From positions 1 through 11,679 of the forward strand of contig JAJZOJ010000007.1 in the NCBI GenBank assembly GCA_021829015.1: 11,679 nt of DNA, in the 5' to 3' direction. The notes beneath the pieces were generated by a model. It did not search any database. It saw only the letters and a program-made list of their open reading frames with translations, and was not told the origin of the DNA. Source of the DNA: Microcaldota archaeon (GTDB lineage Archaea; Micrarchaeota; Micrarchaeia; Micrarchaeales; Micrarchaeaceae). The position numbers and the translations under genes are program-made. Below are positions 1 to 6,009 of this stretch, one piece after another. Positions within the stretch are counted from its first letter, which is position 1; every line of letters starts with the position of its first letter.

Positions 1-254
1 GGTGCAGGAGGAGGCGCCCTGCCGAAATACTGTATGTCGACTATGTACAGCTTGCTCTTGACATCGGATATGGTCCCGACGACGGAGTCGTTGGCAGAGG
101 GCATCCATGGCCCCTCAAGCGGCACAACGTCCCCCCTTGACTCGTCGTATATCCCTAGGACCTTTGAGAAGCTCGCATCGCCTGAGCGGTAGGTGTTCCT
201 TGACCTTCCAATTCCGCTGCCTATCTGGTCCCCTGGCAAAACTATGCTTCTCAT
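1..254 (-). CDS. rrp4: Exosome subunit Rrp4, N-terminal part (runs off the window)
   Basis: Only the first 84 codons are present; the gene continues past base 1. The protein starts MRSIVLPGDQIGSG and goes on with the RSGDASFSKVLGIYD and VVPLEGPWMPSANDSVVG stretches, which match the N-terminal domain of archaeal Rrp4. In that family this domain is followed by S1 and KH RNA-binding domains, which would lie outside the window. Rrp4 forms the RNA-binding cap on the Rrp41/Rrp42 ring of the archaeal exosome, which degrades and tails RNA in the cytoplasm. The ATG lies 11 bases after the SBDS stop codon, with a GTGATG stretch in between that may serve as ribosome binding site. The position directly after SBDS is the usual one in the archaeal exosome superoperon, so rrp41 and rrp42 are expected further left (inference). 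Confidence 0.92.
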   Translation of the reverse strand, partial: MRSIVLPGDQIGSGIGRSRNTYRSGDASFSKVLGIYDESRGDVVPLEGPWMPSANDSVVGTISDVKSKLYIVDIQYFGRAPPPA

Positions 255-265
255 CGAACATCACA

Positions 266-949
266 TTACAGTACCTTGACCACCGCCTTTCCCTGCGTGG
301 CTCCGTTTATCCTGTCGAAGAACTCGTTCTGGAGGCCGGCCGGGAACTCGAGCGTTACCTGCAGGCTCCCGTTGGAAAGCCACTGCTCCGACTTCATGCC
401 ATACTTCTTGAGCGTGCCGTACGACCTGTTCGCGTACTCTGCAGGCACCACCACGTCCATCTTGACCGTGGTGAACTTTATCGGCATTATCATGTTTATC
501 TTCTTGACTATCTCATCGAGCTGCTCGTTAGCGCCCTTGAATGGGTCTATCGATACCTTCGCCTCCTTCATCGCGTTCTCTATCCTGAGCGGCGGGTTAG
601 GCGCATTGGTGCGCGGGTCTATCGAGTTCCTTGCTATTATCTCTACGACCTGCTTCCTCTTCTCCTCAGTCATCTTGTTGCGCTGCTCAGTAGTCAGCGG
701 GACCTCCCCGTTCTTGAGCATTATCTCAGCGATCTTCGCGATGTCCGTGGTCCCGAACGCCTTCCTTATCTTCTCCTCGCTCTGGCGCTCCCCCTTCCTC
801 GCGTCCTTGAAAACCTCCTCGGCCTCAAGAACAACGAGCGGGTCGCCCCTCTTGCCGTTTATGTACTCGTATGCGAGGTCGGAATTCGCGAATATCTCGA
901 ACTCGTTTCCCTCTTTCTTGAACTTCACTATTATCGTCTTCGATGACAT
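266..949 (-). CDS. sbds: Ribosome maturation protein SBDS (Sdo1 homologue)
   Basis: 227 residues, normal for archaeal SBDS. The N-terminal FYSH-like domain (about 1-85) contains IVKFKKEGNEFEIF and LVVLEAEEVFKDARKGERQS. A helical middle domain (about 86-160) includes the GEVPLTTEQRNKM and IARNSIDPRTNAPNPPLRIE stretches typical of the family. The C-terminal ferredoxin-like domain runs to the end. SBDS acts on the 60S-type ribosomal subunit: with an EF-2-like GTPase it helps release the anti-association factor eIF6/aIF6 (known for the family). The gene starts 23 bases after psmA and ends 11 bases before rrp4, so the three are almost certainly one transcript. Nothing looks broken or unusual. Confidence 0.96.
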   Translation of the reverse strand: MSSKTIIVKFKKEGNEFEIFANSDLAYEYINGKRGDPLVVLEAEEVFKDARKGERQSEEKIRKAFGTTDIAKIAEIMLKNGEVPLTTEQRNKMTEEKRKQVVEIIARNSIDPRTNAPNPPLRIENAMKEAKVSIDPFKGANEQLDEIVKKINMIMPIKFTTVKMDVVVPAEYANRSYGTLKKYGMKSEQWLSNGSLQVTLEFPAGLQNEFFDRINGATQGKAVVKVL

Positions 950-972
950 GCTATCACTGAAGGAGAGGCACG

Positions 973-1671
973 TCAGAGATACTTAGCCACTTTCTCGGCA
1001 TTGAATATCTCAAAGCCGACGTCCTTCCTTATCGTAGAGATGTCCACGTTGCTCTCGGTGAGCTTGCCCTCGTGCAGCTTCTTTATGATGCTCGTCCCAA
1101 GGTTTATGCACTCGTCGACGCTCATGTCCTCCTTCCAGTTCTTGATGAGCATGTCCTCCGCGACCTTCTTTCCAGAGCCTATCGCATCAGCCTTGTAGCC
1201 GAGGTACGAGGCTCCGGGCTCTATCTCGAAAAGCTTCGGCGTCTTGTCTATCCCGCCTATGAGCAGCGATATCGCGTAAGGCCTTATGCCCCCGTACTGC
1301 GTGGCCATCTGCATCTCCTCAGATATCTCCCTTGCTATCGTCTCCACCGATTCCGTCTCGCTGTATATCATCCTGTGCGTCTGGGTCTTGCCCCTCATGA
1401 GGTTTATCACGTGGAGCCCGTCTGAGACAAGGCCGCTGTACGTCGCGCCTATGTAGGAATCTACCCTGAATATCTTCTGTATAGTGCTGGGAACCGCAAG
1501 CGGCTCCATTACGTTCTTGTGCGCTATCAGGACTACCCCGTCCTCAGCTACCAATCCTACGGACGTGGCCCCCCTCCTGACGGCCTCCTTGGCGTATTCT
1601 ACCTGGAACAGCCTTCCGTCGGGGCTGAACATCACACCTCTATCGTAAGCTTGCACGTTCGGATACATCAT
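973..1671 (-). CDS. psmA: 20S proteasome subunit alpha
   Basis: 232 residues (231 from the second Met), the usual size. The diagnostic alpha-subunit signature is at residues 9-28: YDRGVMFSPDGRLFQVEYA. It is followed by KEAVRRGATSVGL and the KNVMEPLAVPSTIQKIF stretch. The alpha rings gate the 20S core particle and dock the unfolding ATPases; the proteolytic beta subunit is not in this window. Two ATG codons are adjacent. GGTGA sits about 1 base before the first but about 4 bases before the second (base 1668), so the second is the better-spaced start. The gene heads the psmA-SBDS-rrp4 unit and has its own promoter in the 89-base gap after pop5. Confidence 0.97.
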   Translation of the reverse strand: MMYPNVQAYDRGVMFSPDGRLFQVEYAKEAVRRGATSVGLVAEDGVVLIAHKNVMEPLAVPSTIQKIFRVDSYIGATYSGLVSDGLHVINLMRGKTQTHRMIYSETESVETIAREISEEMQMATQYGGIRPYAISLLIGGIDKTPKLFEIEPGASYLGYKADAIGSGKKVAEDMLIKNWKEDMSVDECINLGTSIIKKLHEGKLTESNVDISTIRKDVGFEIFNAEKVAKYL

Positions 1672-1739
1672 TTCACCATTCTAAACGTAAGGCATAGCCC
1701 TGCTCTTTGCGGGCTACAAAATAGGAACATATTAATTGG

Positions 1740-1747
1740 AATATAAG
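1740..1747 (-). promoter_or_regulatory. TATA box of the psmA-SBDS-rrp4 unit
   Basis: On the minus strand the gap between pop5 and psmA contains CTTATATT about 70 bases before the psmA start. Transcription would begin near base 1715, giving a leader of about 45 bases that carries a GGTGA ribosome binding site. A second A/T-rich element (AATTAATAT type, about 1729-1737) lies just downstream and could serve instead. The assignment rests on archaeal promoter spacing only. Confidence 0.5.
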
Positions 1748-1760
1748 CTTATTAACCTTT

Positions 1761-2087
1761 TCATGCCCCTTCTGCGGCGTCATCCTTGAGCAGCGCCCTT
1801 ATCGTCCCGGAGCTCTTGAGCGTGTAGAATCCCGTGTCGATCCCACCTACCTTCTTGATGAAGGAGAGCGCGACTATGACGTCGTTGTGCCGCTCCAGGC
1901 TGCACCTTATCACGAACCTGCGCCGCCCCACGTGCTTCACTATGCGCATGTTGGCCCTGAAGTAGTGCACCTCGCCTATGTTGCGCATCAGCTCCCTTGA
2001 GAGCTCGACCTCGAAGCCCTTCCTCGTTTCTTCTGGTATCTCCACTGCGGATTCTACGAGCACGTACCTGTGCTTCTCCCTCATCAT
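1761..2087 (-). CDS. rnp2: RNase P protein Pop5 (archaeal Rnp2)
   Basis: 108 residues, typical for archaeal Pop5. The start MMREKHRYVLVE and the stretch RRRFVIRCSLERH followed by DVIVALSFIKKVGG and TLKSSGTIRAL match the family's single alpha/beta domain. Pop5 pairs with Rpp30 on the catalytic domain of RNase P RNA and supports 5' processing of tRNA precursors. Its start codon overlaps the rpp30 stop (ATGA), which indicates translational coupling with its known partner. The acidic/Ala tail (about the last 7 residues) is probably disordered. A second ATG follows immediately, so the start could be one codon later. Confidence 0.93.
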   Translation of the reverse strand: MMREKHRYVLVESAVEIPEETRKGFEVELSRELMRNIGEVHYFRANMRIVKHVGRRRFVIRCSLERHNDVIVALSFIKKVGGIDTGFYTLKSSGTIRALLKDDAAEGA

Positions 2088-2593
2088 CCCATCGCCACCT
2101 TCCTGTTGGTCTCGCTTATGCAGCGCCTTGCGTATTCCTCATCGATGCCAAGGGCCTTGGCAATTGCAATAATCTGTATCGGGGAGCACATGTACTCCCT
2201 GGACCTAGCAAACGACGCGATCGACACATCAATGCCTATCTTCGCGGAATGCCTCAACAGCTTAGCCGTCATGTAAAGCGCCCTGGACCTCCTGAGGCCG
2301 TACAGCGAGGTTATGGACGATAGGGGGATGCATAGGGCTATGCCCCTGTCCTCCATCATCTCCAGCGCCTTCTTGTTTATCCTCATGTCCTCGAAGACGA
2401 TCGCCCTGGGCCTCAGGCCTATTGCAGCCATGACGTTGGAGTTCTCCTTGGCGATGAATATCCCGTTCTCCAGGCCCTTCAGGCCATCAGAGGCCTTCAC
2501 ATCCTTGCCTATGGCGAATATCCTCCTGTACCCCAGGGACTCGGGAAATCCGTCGGGCATGCTGAAAGGGTAGACGATGTCGTAGAAGTCCAA
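2084..2593 (-). CDS. rnp3: RNase P protein Rpp30 (archaeal Rnp3), compact form
   Basis: 169 residues, clearly shorter than the roughly 200-240 usual for archaeal Rpp30. The recognisable C-terminal half holds the RSRALYMTAKLLRHSAKIG helix and the strand DVSIASFARSREYMCSPIQI, followed by ALGIDEEYARRCIS, corresponding to the Arg/Ser-rich active face and final helices of the TIM-like barrel. Rpp30 partners Pop5 to activate the catalytic domain of RNase P RNA. The start is TTG, supported by AGGAGG about 8 bases upstream; that site overlaps the cdc6 stop codon (TAGGAGG), so the two genes are tightly linked. The ATGA overlap with pop5 further supports the identification. Missing length appears to be shortened barrel loops rather than a frameshift, since the frame is open throughout. 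Confidence 0.87.
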   Translation of the reverse strand: MDFYDIVYPFSMPDGFPESLGYRRIFAIGKDVKASDGLKGLENGIFIAKENSNVMAAIGLRPRAIVFEDMRINKKALEMMEDRGIALCIPLSSITSLYGLRRSRALYMTAKLLRHSAKIGIDVSIASFARSREYMCSPIQIIAIAKALGIDEEYARRCISETNRKVAMG

Positions 2594-2605
2594 TGCGAAA
2601 ACCTC

Positions 2606-3811
2606 CTATGGCCCCGCCCTTGCCGCGCTGAACAGCTCCGCCTCTATGACGTCCTTGGTCTTCTGCGGCGGGTACATGAGCTTTATCAGCTTGGTGTGGC
2701 CGCGAATGCCCTTGCCGGATTCGAAGGACATGATGAGGCCCTGCATCTCGAGCTCCGATAGGTATTTCCTGTACCACCTCTCGCTCTTCGGCTCCTTGTG
2801 CATGCTTTCCGCTATGCTCTTGTACCTGCTGTATACCTCCCCGCTGAATAGGTAGGTGTCGACCCCGTCGGTCAGCTTCTTGTAGGAGCCGCCGCTCTGC
2901 GTAAGTATGGCTATTGAATATAAGACCAGCTTGTGGTGCTCCGGCAGTGTCCCTATGAGCTCATAGACCACCTCGTTGTCCGACAATTTGGAAGCCTCCT
3001 CCGCGTCCTTCATGAGTATCTTGTCAGAGCCCTTGTCCTCGGCAAGCTCCCCTGCCTTGGAGAGTATCTTCAGGGACAGCCTTGCGTCGCCGCCGTCCCT
3101 TGCAGCAGCAGCGGCTATGAAATGCAGCACGTCGTCGCTTATCGCATTGCTCTTGAATCCAGCCGCAGCCCTGTCCTTTATTATCTCGTACAGCTCCGTG
3201 GCGTAGTATGGCGGGAAGACAAGCTCGGTTTCGTACAGTGTTGACAGGCTCCTGGGATCCAGCGTCTCCTTGAAGGAAACCCTGTTCGATATCCCCAATA
3301 TCGTTACCCCTCCCGCCTTTATGTCGCTGTTTATCCTCGTAAGCGTGTATATGAGGTCGTCGAGGTCCTTGACCACGTCTATCTCGTCTAGTATTACTAC
3401 CAGTATCTTGTTGTCCTCCTCTATCCAGTTCGTGAGCTTCTCGTAAAGGTCAACGGTGCCGTAGCCCCTTTTCGCGTATGTCGGGAGATGGTCGCTGACT
3501 ATCTTGCTGAGGACACGGTACCTCGAGTTGTATATCTTGCAGTTTATGTAGCTTATCTTGGCCTTGGAGTTCGGTATGCTCCTTATCTCATCAAGAACGT
3601 ACTTTGTGCATGATGTCTTCCCTGTACCGGTCTTCCCGTATATGAACAGGTTCCTTCCCCTCTCCCCCTTCAATGCAGGGGCTATCGCCTTCTCCATCCC
3701 GTTTATCTCCTTAGTCCTGGAAATAAGCTTCTTCGGGACGTAGTGCGGCGACAGGACCTCCCTGTTCGAGAATATGTTTGACTCGGAAAGCATTTCATTT
3801 AGAGACCGCAA
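2606..3811 (-). CDS. cdc6: Orc1/Cdc6-type replication initiator ATPase
   Basis: 401 residues, full length for the family. AAA+ domain: Walker A GKTGTGKT at 59-66, Walker B ILVVILDEID at 136-145, sensor 1 around ILGISNR (171-177), DPRSLSTL at 186-192 and sensor 2 in GGDARLSLKIL (240-250). The remaining C-terminal part from about 290 should be the winged-helix DNA-binding domain. Archaeal Orc1/Cdc6 binds origin repeats and recruits the MCM helicase. The listed start is TTG with a G-rich stretch (AAGGGGGG) 4 bases upstream; an ATG six codons in (base 3793) is an alternative without a visible ribosome binding site. The gene sits directly before rpp30, a place often held by a ribosomal protein gene in other archaea (from memory). 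It faces the rightward genes across a 138-base spacer. Confidence 0.95.
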   Translation of the reverse strand: MRSLNEMLSESNIFSNREVLSPHYVPKKLISRTKEINGMEKAIAPALKGERGRNLFIYGKTGTGKTSCTKYVLDEIRSIPNSKAKISYINCKIYNSRYRVLSKIVSDHLPTYAKRGYGTVDLYEKLTNWIEEDNKILVVILDEIDVVKDLDDLIYTLTRINSDIKAGGVTILGISNRVSFKETLDPRSLSTLYETELVFPPYYATELYEIIKDRAAAGFKSNAISDDVLHFIAAAAARDGGDARLSLKILSKAGELAEDKGSDKILMKDAEEASKLSDNEVVYELIGTLPEHHKLVLYSIAILTQSGGSYKKLTDGVDTYLFSGEVYSRYKSIAESMHKEPKSERWYRKYLSELEMQGLIMSFESGKGIRGHTKLIKLMYPPQKTKDVIEAELFSAARAGP

Positions 3812-3949
3812 GAAACCCCCCTTGAATGGCCAATTATATTCGTCATGTTAGCTTAAAAGCTCTTTCTTCGTGTTTTCGCACGTTCACAAGCGCTCCCTGC
3901 AGCGTCGTAAGAAAGATATTTATATTGGAAAACCCATAACATTAACTAT
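3812..3949. promoter_or_regulatory. Divergent spacer with cdc6 promoter; possible origin region
   Basis: This 138-base spacer separates leftward cdc6 from a rightward small gene. Leftward, two TATA-like stretches are visible: AATATAATT (3840-3832), which would start transcription almost at the TTG codon, and GCTTTTAAGC (3860-3851), which would leave a leader containing the G-rich site. A run of six C on the plus strand (3816-3821) and a short inverted repeat, AGCTTAAAAGCT (3850-3861), are present. Archaeal origins often lie beside orc1/cdc6 genes, but I see no repeated origin recognition boxes, so an origin here is inference only. Confidence 0.4.
3919..3926 (+). promoter_or_regulatory. TATA box of the 49-residue gene (leaderless)
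   Basis: TTTATATT preceded by a purine-rich stretch (GAAAGATA) as expected for a BRE plus TATA box. Its centre is about 27 bases before the ATG at 3950, so transcription should start at or next to the start codon, giving a leaderless message. No ribosome binding site is visible before that ATG, which fits. Confidence 0.65.
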
Positions 3950-4099
3950 ATGGTTTTGATTCTCGGAATCGCCAAGGGCATAACCCTGAAGCAATTCCTT
4001 AGGAAGGCGGAAACCGCGGCTGCAGTAACTGCAGTGGCAGGCACCGCAGCATACATAGCAACTTCCGAGATAAAGAGCCTGCTGCGCAGGAAGCAGTAA
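3950..4099 (+). CDS. Small hydrophobic protein of 49 residues, unknown function
   Basis: I do not recognise this protein. It begins MVLILGIAKGITLKQFL, continues with an Ala/Thr/Val-rich stretch (about residues 21-37) that could be one short membrane helix, and ends in a basic tail, SLLRRKQ. The coding call rests on the well-placed TATA box about 27 bases upstream, which makes the ATG a leaderless start, on codon choice like the neighbours (AAG, ATA, AGG), and on a clean stop before the next gene. It stands 69 bases before aIF2-beta and may be cotranscribed with it, although a weak TATA-like TATTATAC (4104-4111) lies in that gap. Basic flanks around the hydrophobic core suggest a small membrane-associated peptide, but this is inference. 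Confidence 0.6.
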   Translation: MVLILGIAKGITLKQFLRKAETAAAVTAVAGTAAYIATSEIKSLLRRKQ

Positions 4100-4168
4100 A
4101 CGCTATTATACTTTTGCTGACACTAACCCTAGTAGCGCTTGCGGCATTCCGGATTTCAAGGTGTGATA

Positions 4169-4582
4169 TTGAGCGAAAACGAATATGAAAAATTACTGGA
4201 CAGGGCATTCTCAAAACTGCCCACGCTGTCCGCCAACAAGTCCGACTTCGTTGTGCCCTCAGCCGATGTCCTGGTAGAGGGAAGCAAGACGATAATAAGG
4301 AACATATCCGCGATAGCCGACATGGCGAGGAGAGGCACAGGGGACATAGCGAGGTACCTGAGCAAGGAGTTCTCAGTCCCCGTATCCATGGAGGAGCAGA
4401 GATTGATAATAAGCGGAAGGTTCCAGCCGGAAGAGATAGCGAAGCGCGTAAACAAGTACTTCGAGATGTATGTAATATGCAGGGAGTGCAAGAAGCCCGA
4501 TACCCATCTTGAGAATGCGGAGAAGGGGATGTACCTAGTCTGCGAGGCATGCGGCGCCAGGTACTGGGTAAAGAACTATTGA
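4169..4582 (+). CDS. eif2b: Translation initiation factor aIF2 subunit beta
   Basis: 137 residues from the chosen start, matching the usual 135-145 for archaeal aIF2-beta. An N-terminal helix (YEKLLDRAFSKLP, 6-18) is the expected contact with the gamma subunit. The alpha/beta core carries VLVEGSKTIIRN and LIISGRFQPEEIAKRVNKYF. A C-terminal zinc ribbon has Cys at 104, 107, 125 and 128 (CREC and CEAC). The factor is part of the aIF2 heterotrimer that delivers initiator Met-tRNA to the small ribosomal subunit. The frame is open to a TTG at 4139, but TTG at 4169 is preferred: it gives the family's normal N-terminus and has AGGTG about 5 bases before it. A GTG at 4163 is also possible. The lysine boxes of eukaryotic eIF2-beta are absent, as in other archaea. 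Confidence 0.94.
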   Translation: MSENEYEKLLDRAFSKLPTLSANKSDFVVPSADVLVEGSKTIIRNISAIADMARRGTGDIARYLSKEFSVPVSMEEQRLIISGRFQPEEIAKRVNKYFEMYVICRECKKPDTHLENAEKGMYLVCEACGARYWVKNY

Positions 4583-4589
4583 TGATGCA

Positions 4590-4907
4590 ATGAGGAAACC
4601 CAGCTATGACAGGAGAAGGGGCACGCCCACGGAAAGCGTGCTCACTCTGCCAAAGAACGGGGAGCAGCTAGGCAAGGTCTCGCGCATAGCAGGCGCGACC
4701 AAGTTCCTCGTGAAGTGCGCCGACGGCAAGGAGAGGCTCTGCACCATACCCGGACGATTGAGGAGGGCCTTCTGGATAAAGACCGGCGATGTGGTTGTCG
4801 TCAGGCCATGGGTTGTGCAGTCGGATGAGCGCGGCGACATACGGTGGAGATACAGCATGCTCGACATATCCAAACTCAGGGACCGCGGCCTCCTAGAGAA
4901 CCTGTAG
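4590..4907 (+). CDS. eif1a: Translation initiation factor aIF1A
   Basis: 105 residues. The OB-fold core is unmistakable: GEQLGKVSRIAGATKFLVKC, then DGKERLCTIPGRLRRAFWI and GDVVVVRPWVVQ, followed by the C-terminal helix region ISKLRDRGLLENL. A basic N-terminal tail (KPSYDRRR) is usual. aIF1A binds the A site of the small subunit during initiation, so it belongs functionally with aIF2-beta, whose stop codon lies only 7 bases upstream; the GATGATG stretch spanning that gap probably contributes to ribosome binding. The two genes should be cotranscribed. The gene is followed by a hairpin and then by a convergent gene. Confidence 0.95.
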   Translation: MRKPSYDRRRGTPTESVLTLPKNGEQLGKVSRIAGATKFLVKCADGKERLCTIPGRLRRAFWIKTGDVVVVRPWVVQSDERGDIRWRYSMLDISKLRDRGLLENL

Positions 4908-4937
4908 AGTCCACAGTCTGGAGGCAAAACAATACTG

Positions 4938-4957
4938 CAGGCGCACATGCGCGCCTG
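4938..4957. terminator. Hairpin between convergent genes
   Basis: A perfect 7-base inverted repeat, CAGGCGC and GCGCCTG, with a 6-base loop sits between the end of aIF1A and the end of the leftward membrane protein gene. No T run follows on either strand, so it is not a canonical archaeal terminator. It may stabilise 3' ends or separate the convergent transcripts. Confidence 0.45.
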
Positions 4958-4981
4958 AAAGCAAAAACAAACTTGCGCTAC

Positions 4982-5368
4982 TTACGAGACGTCCTTCCTC
5001 ATCCTGTCGTATTCCTTCTTGGTTATCTCGCCCTTTGCGTATCTTCTCTTGAGCACCTTGTCCGCTGATTCTGCTATCCCGAACCCGTGCCTGTGCCAGT
5101 GCAGCCCCCTGCATGAGCAGAAGAACCCGAAGCCCCAGCCTATGAACACTATCAGGAATATGACTCCCATGAATGCTAGTATGCTGTTGCTGTAGTAGGT
5201 TCCCGGCGTAAACACCAGCGAGGCGGCGAATGCCACTACTATGAGTATGAACATCGCGCTTAGGACTATGCTCACCGCCTTGGAGCTGTGCCACTTGCAG
5301 CACCCGCATGGGCAGTCCTTCGATGACTTGGAGTCATGAAGATCCTTTGCAATCCTTTTTCTCGGCAT
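4982..5368 (-). CDS. Two-helix membrane protein with Cys/His clusters and SHOCT-like tail
   Basis: 128 residues. A basic N-terminus is followed by a Cys cluster (CPCGCC, 19-24), a first membrane helix (about 32-54), a short loop, a second helix (about 62-83), a CSC-RGLHWHRH segment (84-94) rich in possible metal ligands, and a C-terminal helical hairpin (DKVLKRRYAKGEITKKEYDRM, about 103-123) that fits the SHOCT domain pattern. SHOCT domains are short modules found at the ends of many membrane proteins; their role is mostly unknown. Both Cys/His clusters lie next to the membrane and, because the chain crosses twice, on the same side, so they could together bind a metal (inference). The start is ATG with TAGGGG about 6 bases upstream. 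No specific function can be assigned. Confidence 0.8.
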   Translation of the reverse strand: MPRKRIAKDLHDSKSSKDCPCGCCKWHSSKAVSIVLSAMFILIVVAFAASLVFTPGTYYSNSILAFMGVIFLIVFIGWGFGFFCSCRGLHWHRHGFGIAESADKVLKRRYAKGEITKKEYDRMRKDVS

Positions 5369-5554
5369 AAAATACCCCTATGTTGCTACCTAATCTCTGC
5401 AAACCCTTTTAAGTCTATCTAAGCGGCCAATCGGCCGAAATGGCCCATCACCTGTTTCTGAACCGGATCCTTCCTGTGCACCGCTACTGCCTTTAATGTC
5501 AATCATTCCCATGCCAAGCATAGTGTTTTATTTGTTTAAAACAGCAAACATAAC
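5369..5554. promoter_or_regulatory. Spacer with promoters of the SHOCT gene and the SRP RNA
   Basis: Leftward, ACTTAAAAGG (about 5413-5404) is a TATA-like box about 40 bases before the SHOCT gene start. Just upstream of it, CGGCCAATCGGCCG (5424-5437) is a 5-base-stem inverted repeat that could be an operator or simply part of the promoter. Rightward, TTTAAA at 5535-5540 lies about 20-25 bases before the 5' end of the SRP RNA. Between 5440 and 5530 I see nothing convincing except a doubtful 43-codon leftward frame (5521-5390). Confidence 0.45.
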
Positions 5555-5815
5555 GGCAGAATAGGCGGGAAGCTAAGGGTTTCCCATCCGCAAATCCCTT
5601 TTCGGCGGGCCAATGCCGGTTGAGTATTGTGGGCGCCGTACGGGCCTGCGCTTAGGCAGTGAGGTCTTGCCTTGGGTGGTAGTCTGGTATGCGAACCAGG
5701 CCAGGCCGGAAGGAGCAACCTTAAGCATATTTTGGCTGCGCTCTCAAGATACAGGACTGAGTCGAGGCACAGCAAACCCGCTCGGAGGCGCATGATGCAA
5801 TCCCGGCTTTCTGCC
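5555..5815 (+). ncRNA. ffs: Signal recognition particle RNA (archaeal 7S type)
   Basis: Recognised from helix 8 at about 5694-5723: ACCAGGCCAGG, a GGAA tetraloop, then GGAGCAACCT, the universally conserved SRP54 binding site. The ends were placed by pairing: GGCAGAA (5555-5561) with TTCTGCC (5809-5815), and GGGA (5567-5570) with TCCC (5801-5804). This closing helix 1 is characteristic of archaeal SRP RNAs. The resulting length of about 261 bases is somewhat below the roughly 300 usual. TTTAAA lies about 20 bases upstream and TTTT directly downstream (5818-5821). With SRP19 and SRP54 this RNA targets membrane and secreted proteins to the translocon. The stem between tetraloop and symmetric loop has only 2 pairs instead of 3. 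I could not confidently fold helix 6 or the Alu domain by eye. Ends are uncertain by several bases. Confidence 0.9.
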
Positions 5816-5818
5816 ACT

Positions 5819-5827
5819 TTTATATAT
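5819..5827 (+). promoter_or_regulatory. TATA box of tRNA-Ser, adjoining the SRP RNA 3' end
   Basis: TTTATATAT lies about 33 bases before the mature tRNA 5' end, so transcription should start a few bases upstream of the tRNA. The T run at its left edge can at the same time act as the stop for the SRP RNA, so terminator and promoter elements share bases. Confidence 0.6.
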
Positions 5828-5856
5828 GTTGAAATGAAATGCTAAATGCAAAACAT

Positions 5857-5939
5857 GCCGAAGTCGCCTAACCCGGCAGGGCAACGGATTGCTAATCCGT
5901 GTCCGAAAGGACTTGGGGGTTCAAATCCCCCCTTCGGCG
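5857..5939 (+). tRNA. trnS: tRNA-Ser (anticodon GCT)
   Basis: An 83-base class II tRNA. The acceptor stem pairs GCCGAAG (5857-5863) with CTTCGGC (5932-5938), with G as discriminator base. The anticodon stem ACGGA/TCCGT closes the loop TTGCTAA, giving anticodon GCT at 5891-5893, which reads AGC and AGU. A long variable arm, GTCC-GAAA-GGAC, and T arm GGGGG-TTCAAAT-CCCCC complete the cloverleaf. CCA is not encoded and must be added. No intron is present. Confidence 0.97.
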
Positions 5940-5968
5940 TATCCATTCCGAAACCAAAACATATGGAA

Positions 5969-5977
5969 ACATAAAAT
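5969..5977 (+). promoter_or_regulatory. TATA-like box of the CAP-domain gene
   Basis: ACATAAAAT lies about 37 bases before the ATG at 6010. Transcription would start near base 6000 and leave a leader of only about 10 bases, which has no evident ribosome binding site. This is a spacing-based assignment. Confidence 0.45.
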
Positions 5978-6009
5978 ACCTTTGCTGAGAGATTGTACAG
6001 TGTGTTCCC

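Noticed and set aside
107..946. Long plus-strand open frame of 279 codons over the SBDS and rrp4 genes
   Set aside because: It is antisense to two clearly identified genes; its product is a Leu/Arg/Tyr-rich sequence with no domain, as expected from the complement of biased codons.
3812..3949. Origin recognition boxes beside cdc6
   Set aside because: There is a run of six G (leftward strand) but no TTCCAGTGGAAA-like core and no repeated copy, so I do not call an origin box.
4139..4168. N-terminal extension of aIF2-beta to the TTG at 4139
   Set aside because: The added ten residues have no counterpart in the family and no ribosome binding site precedes them, whereas AGGTG precedes the TTG at 4169.
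5536..5817. Protein-coding frames on either strand of the SRP RNA
   Set aside because: The region is explained by the SRP RNA with its helix 8 and closing helix; the frames have no ribosome binding site and no domain.
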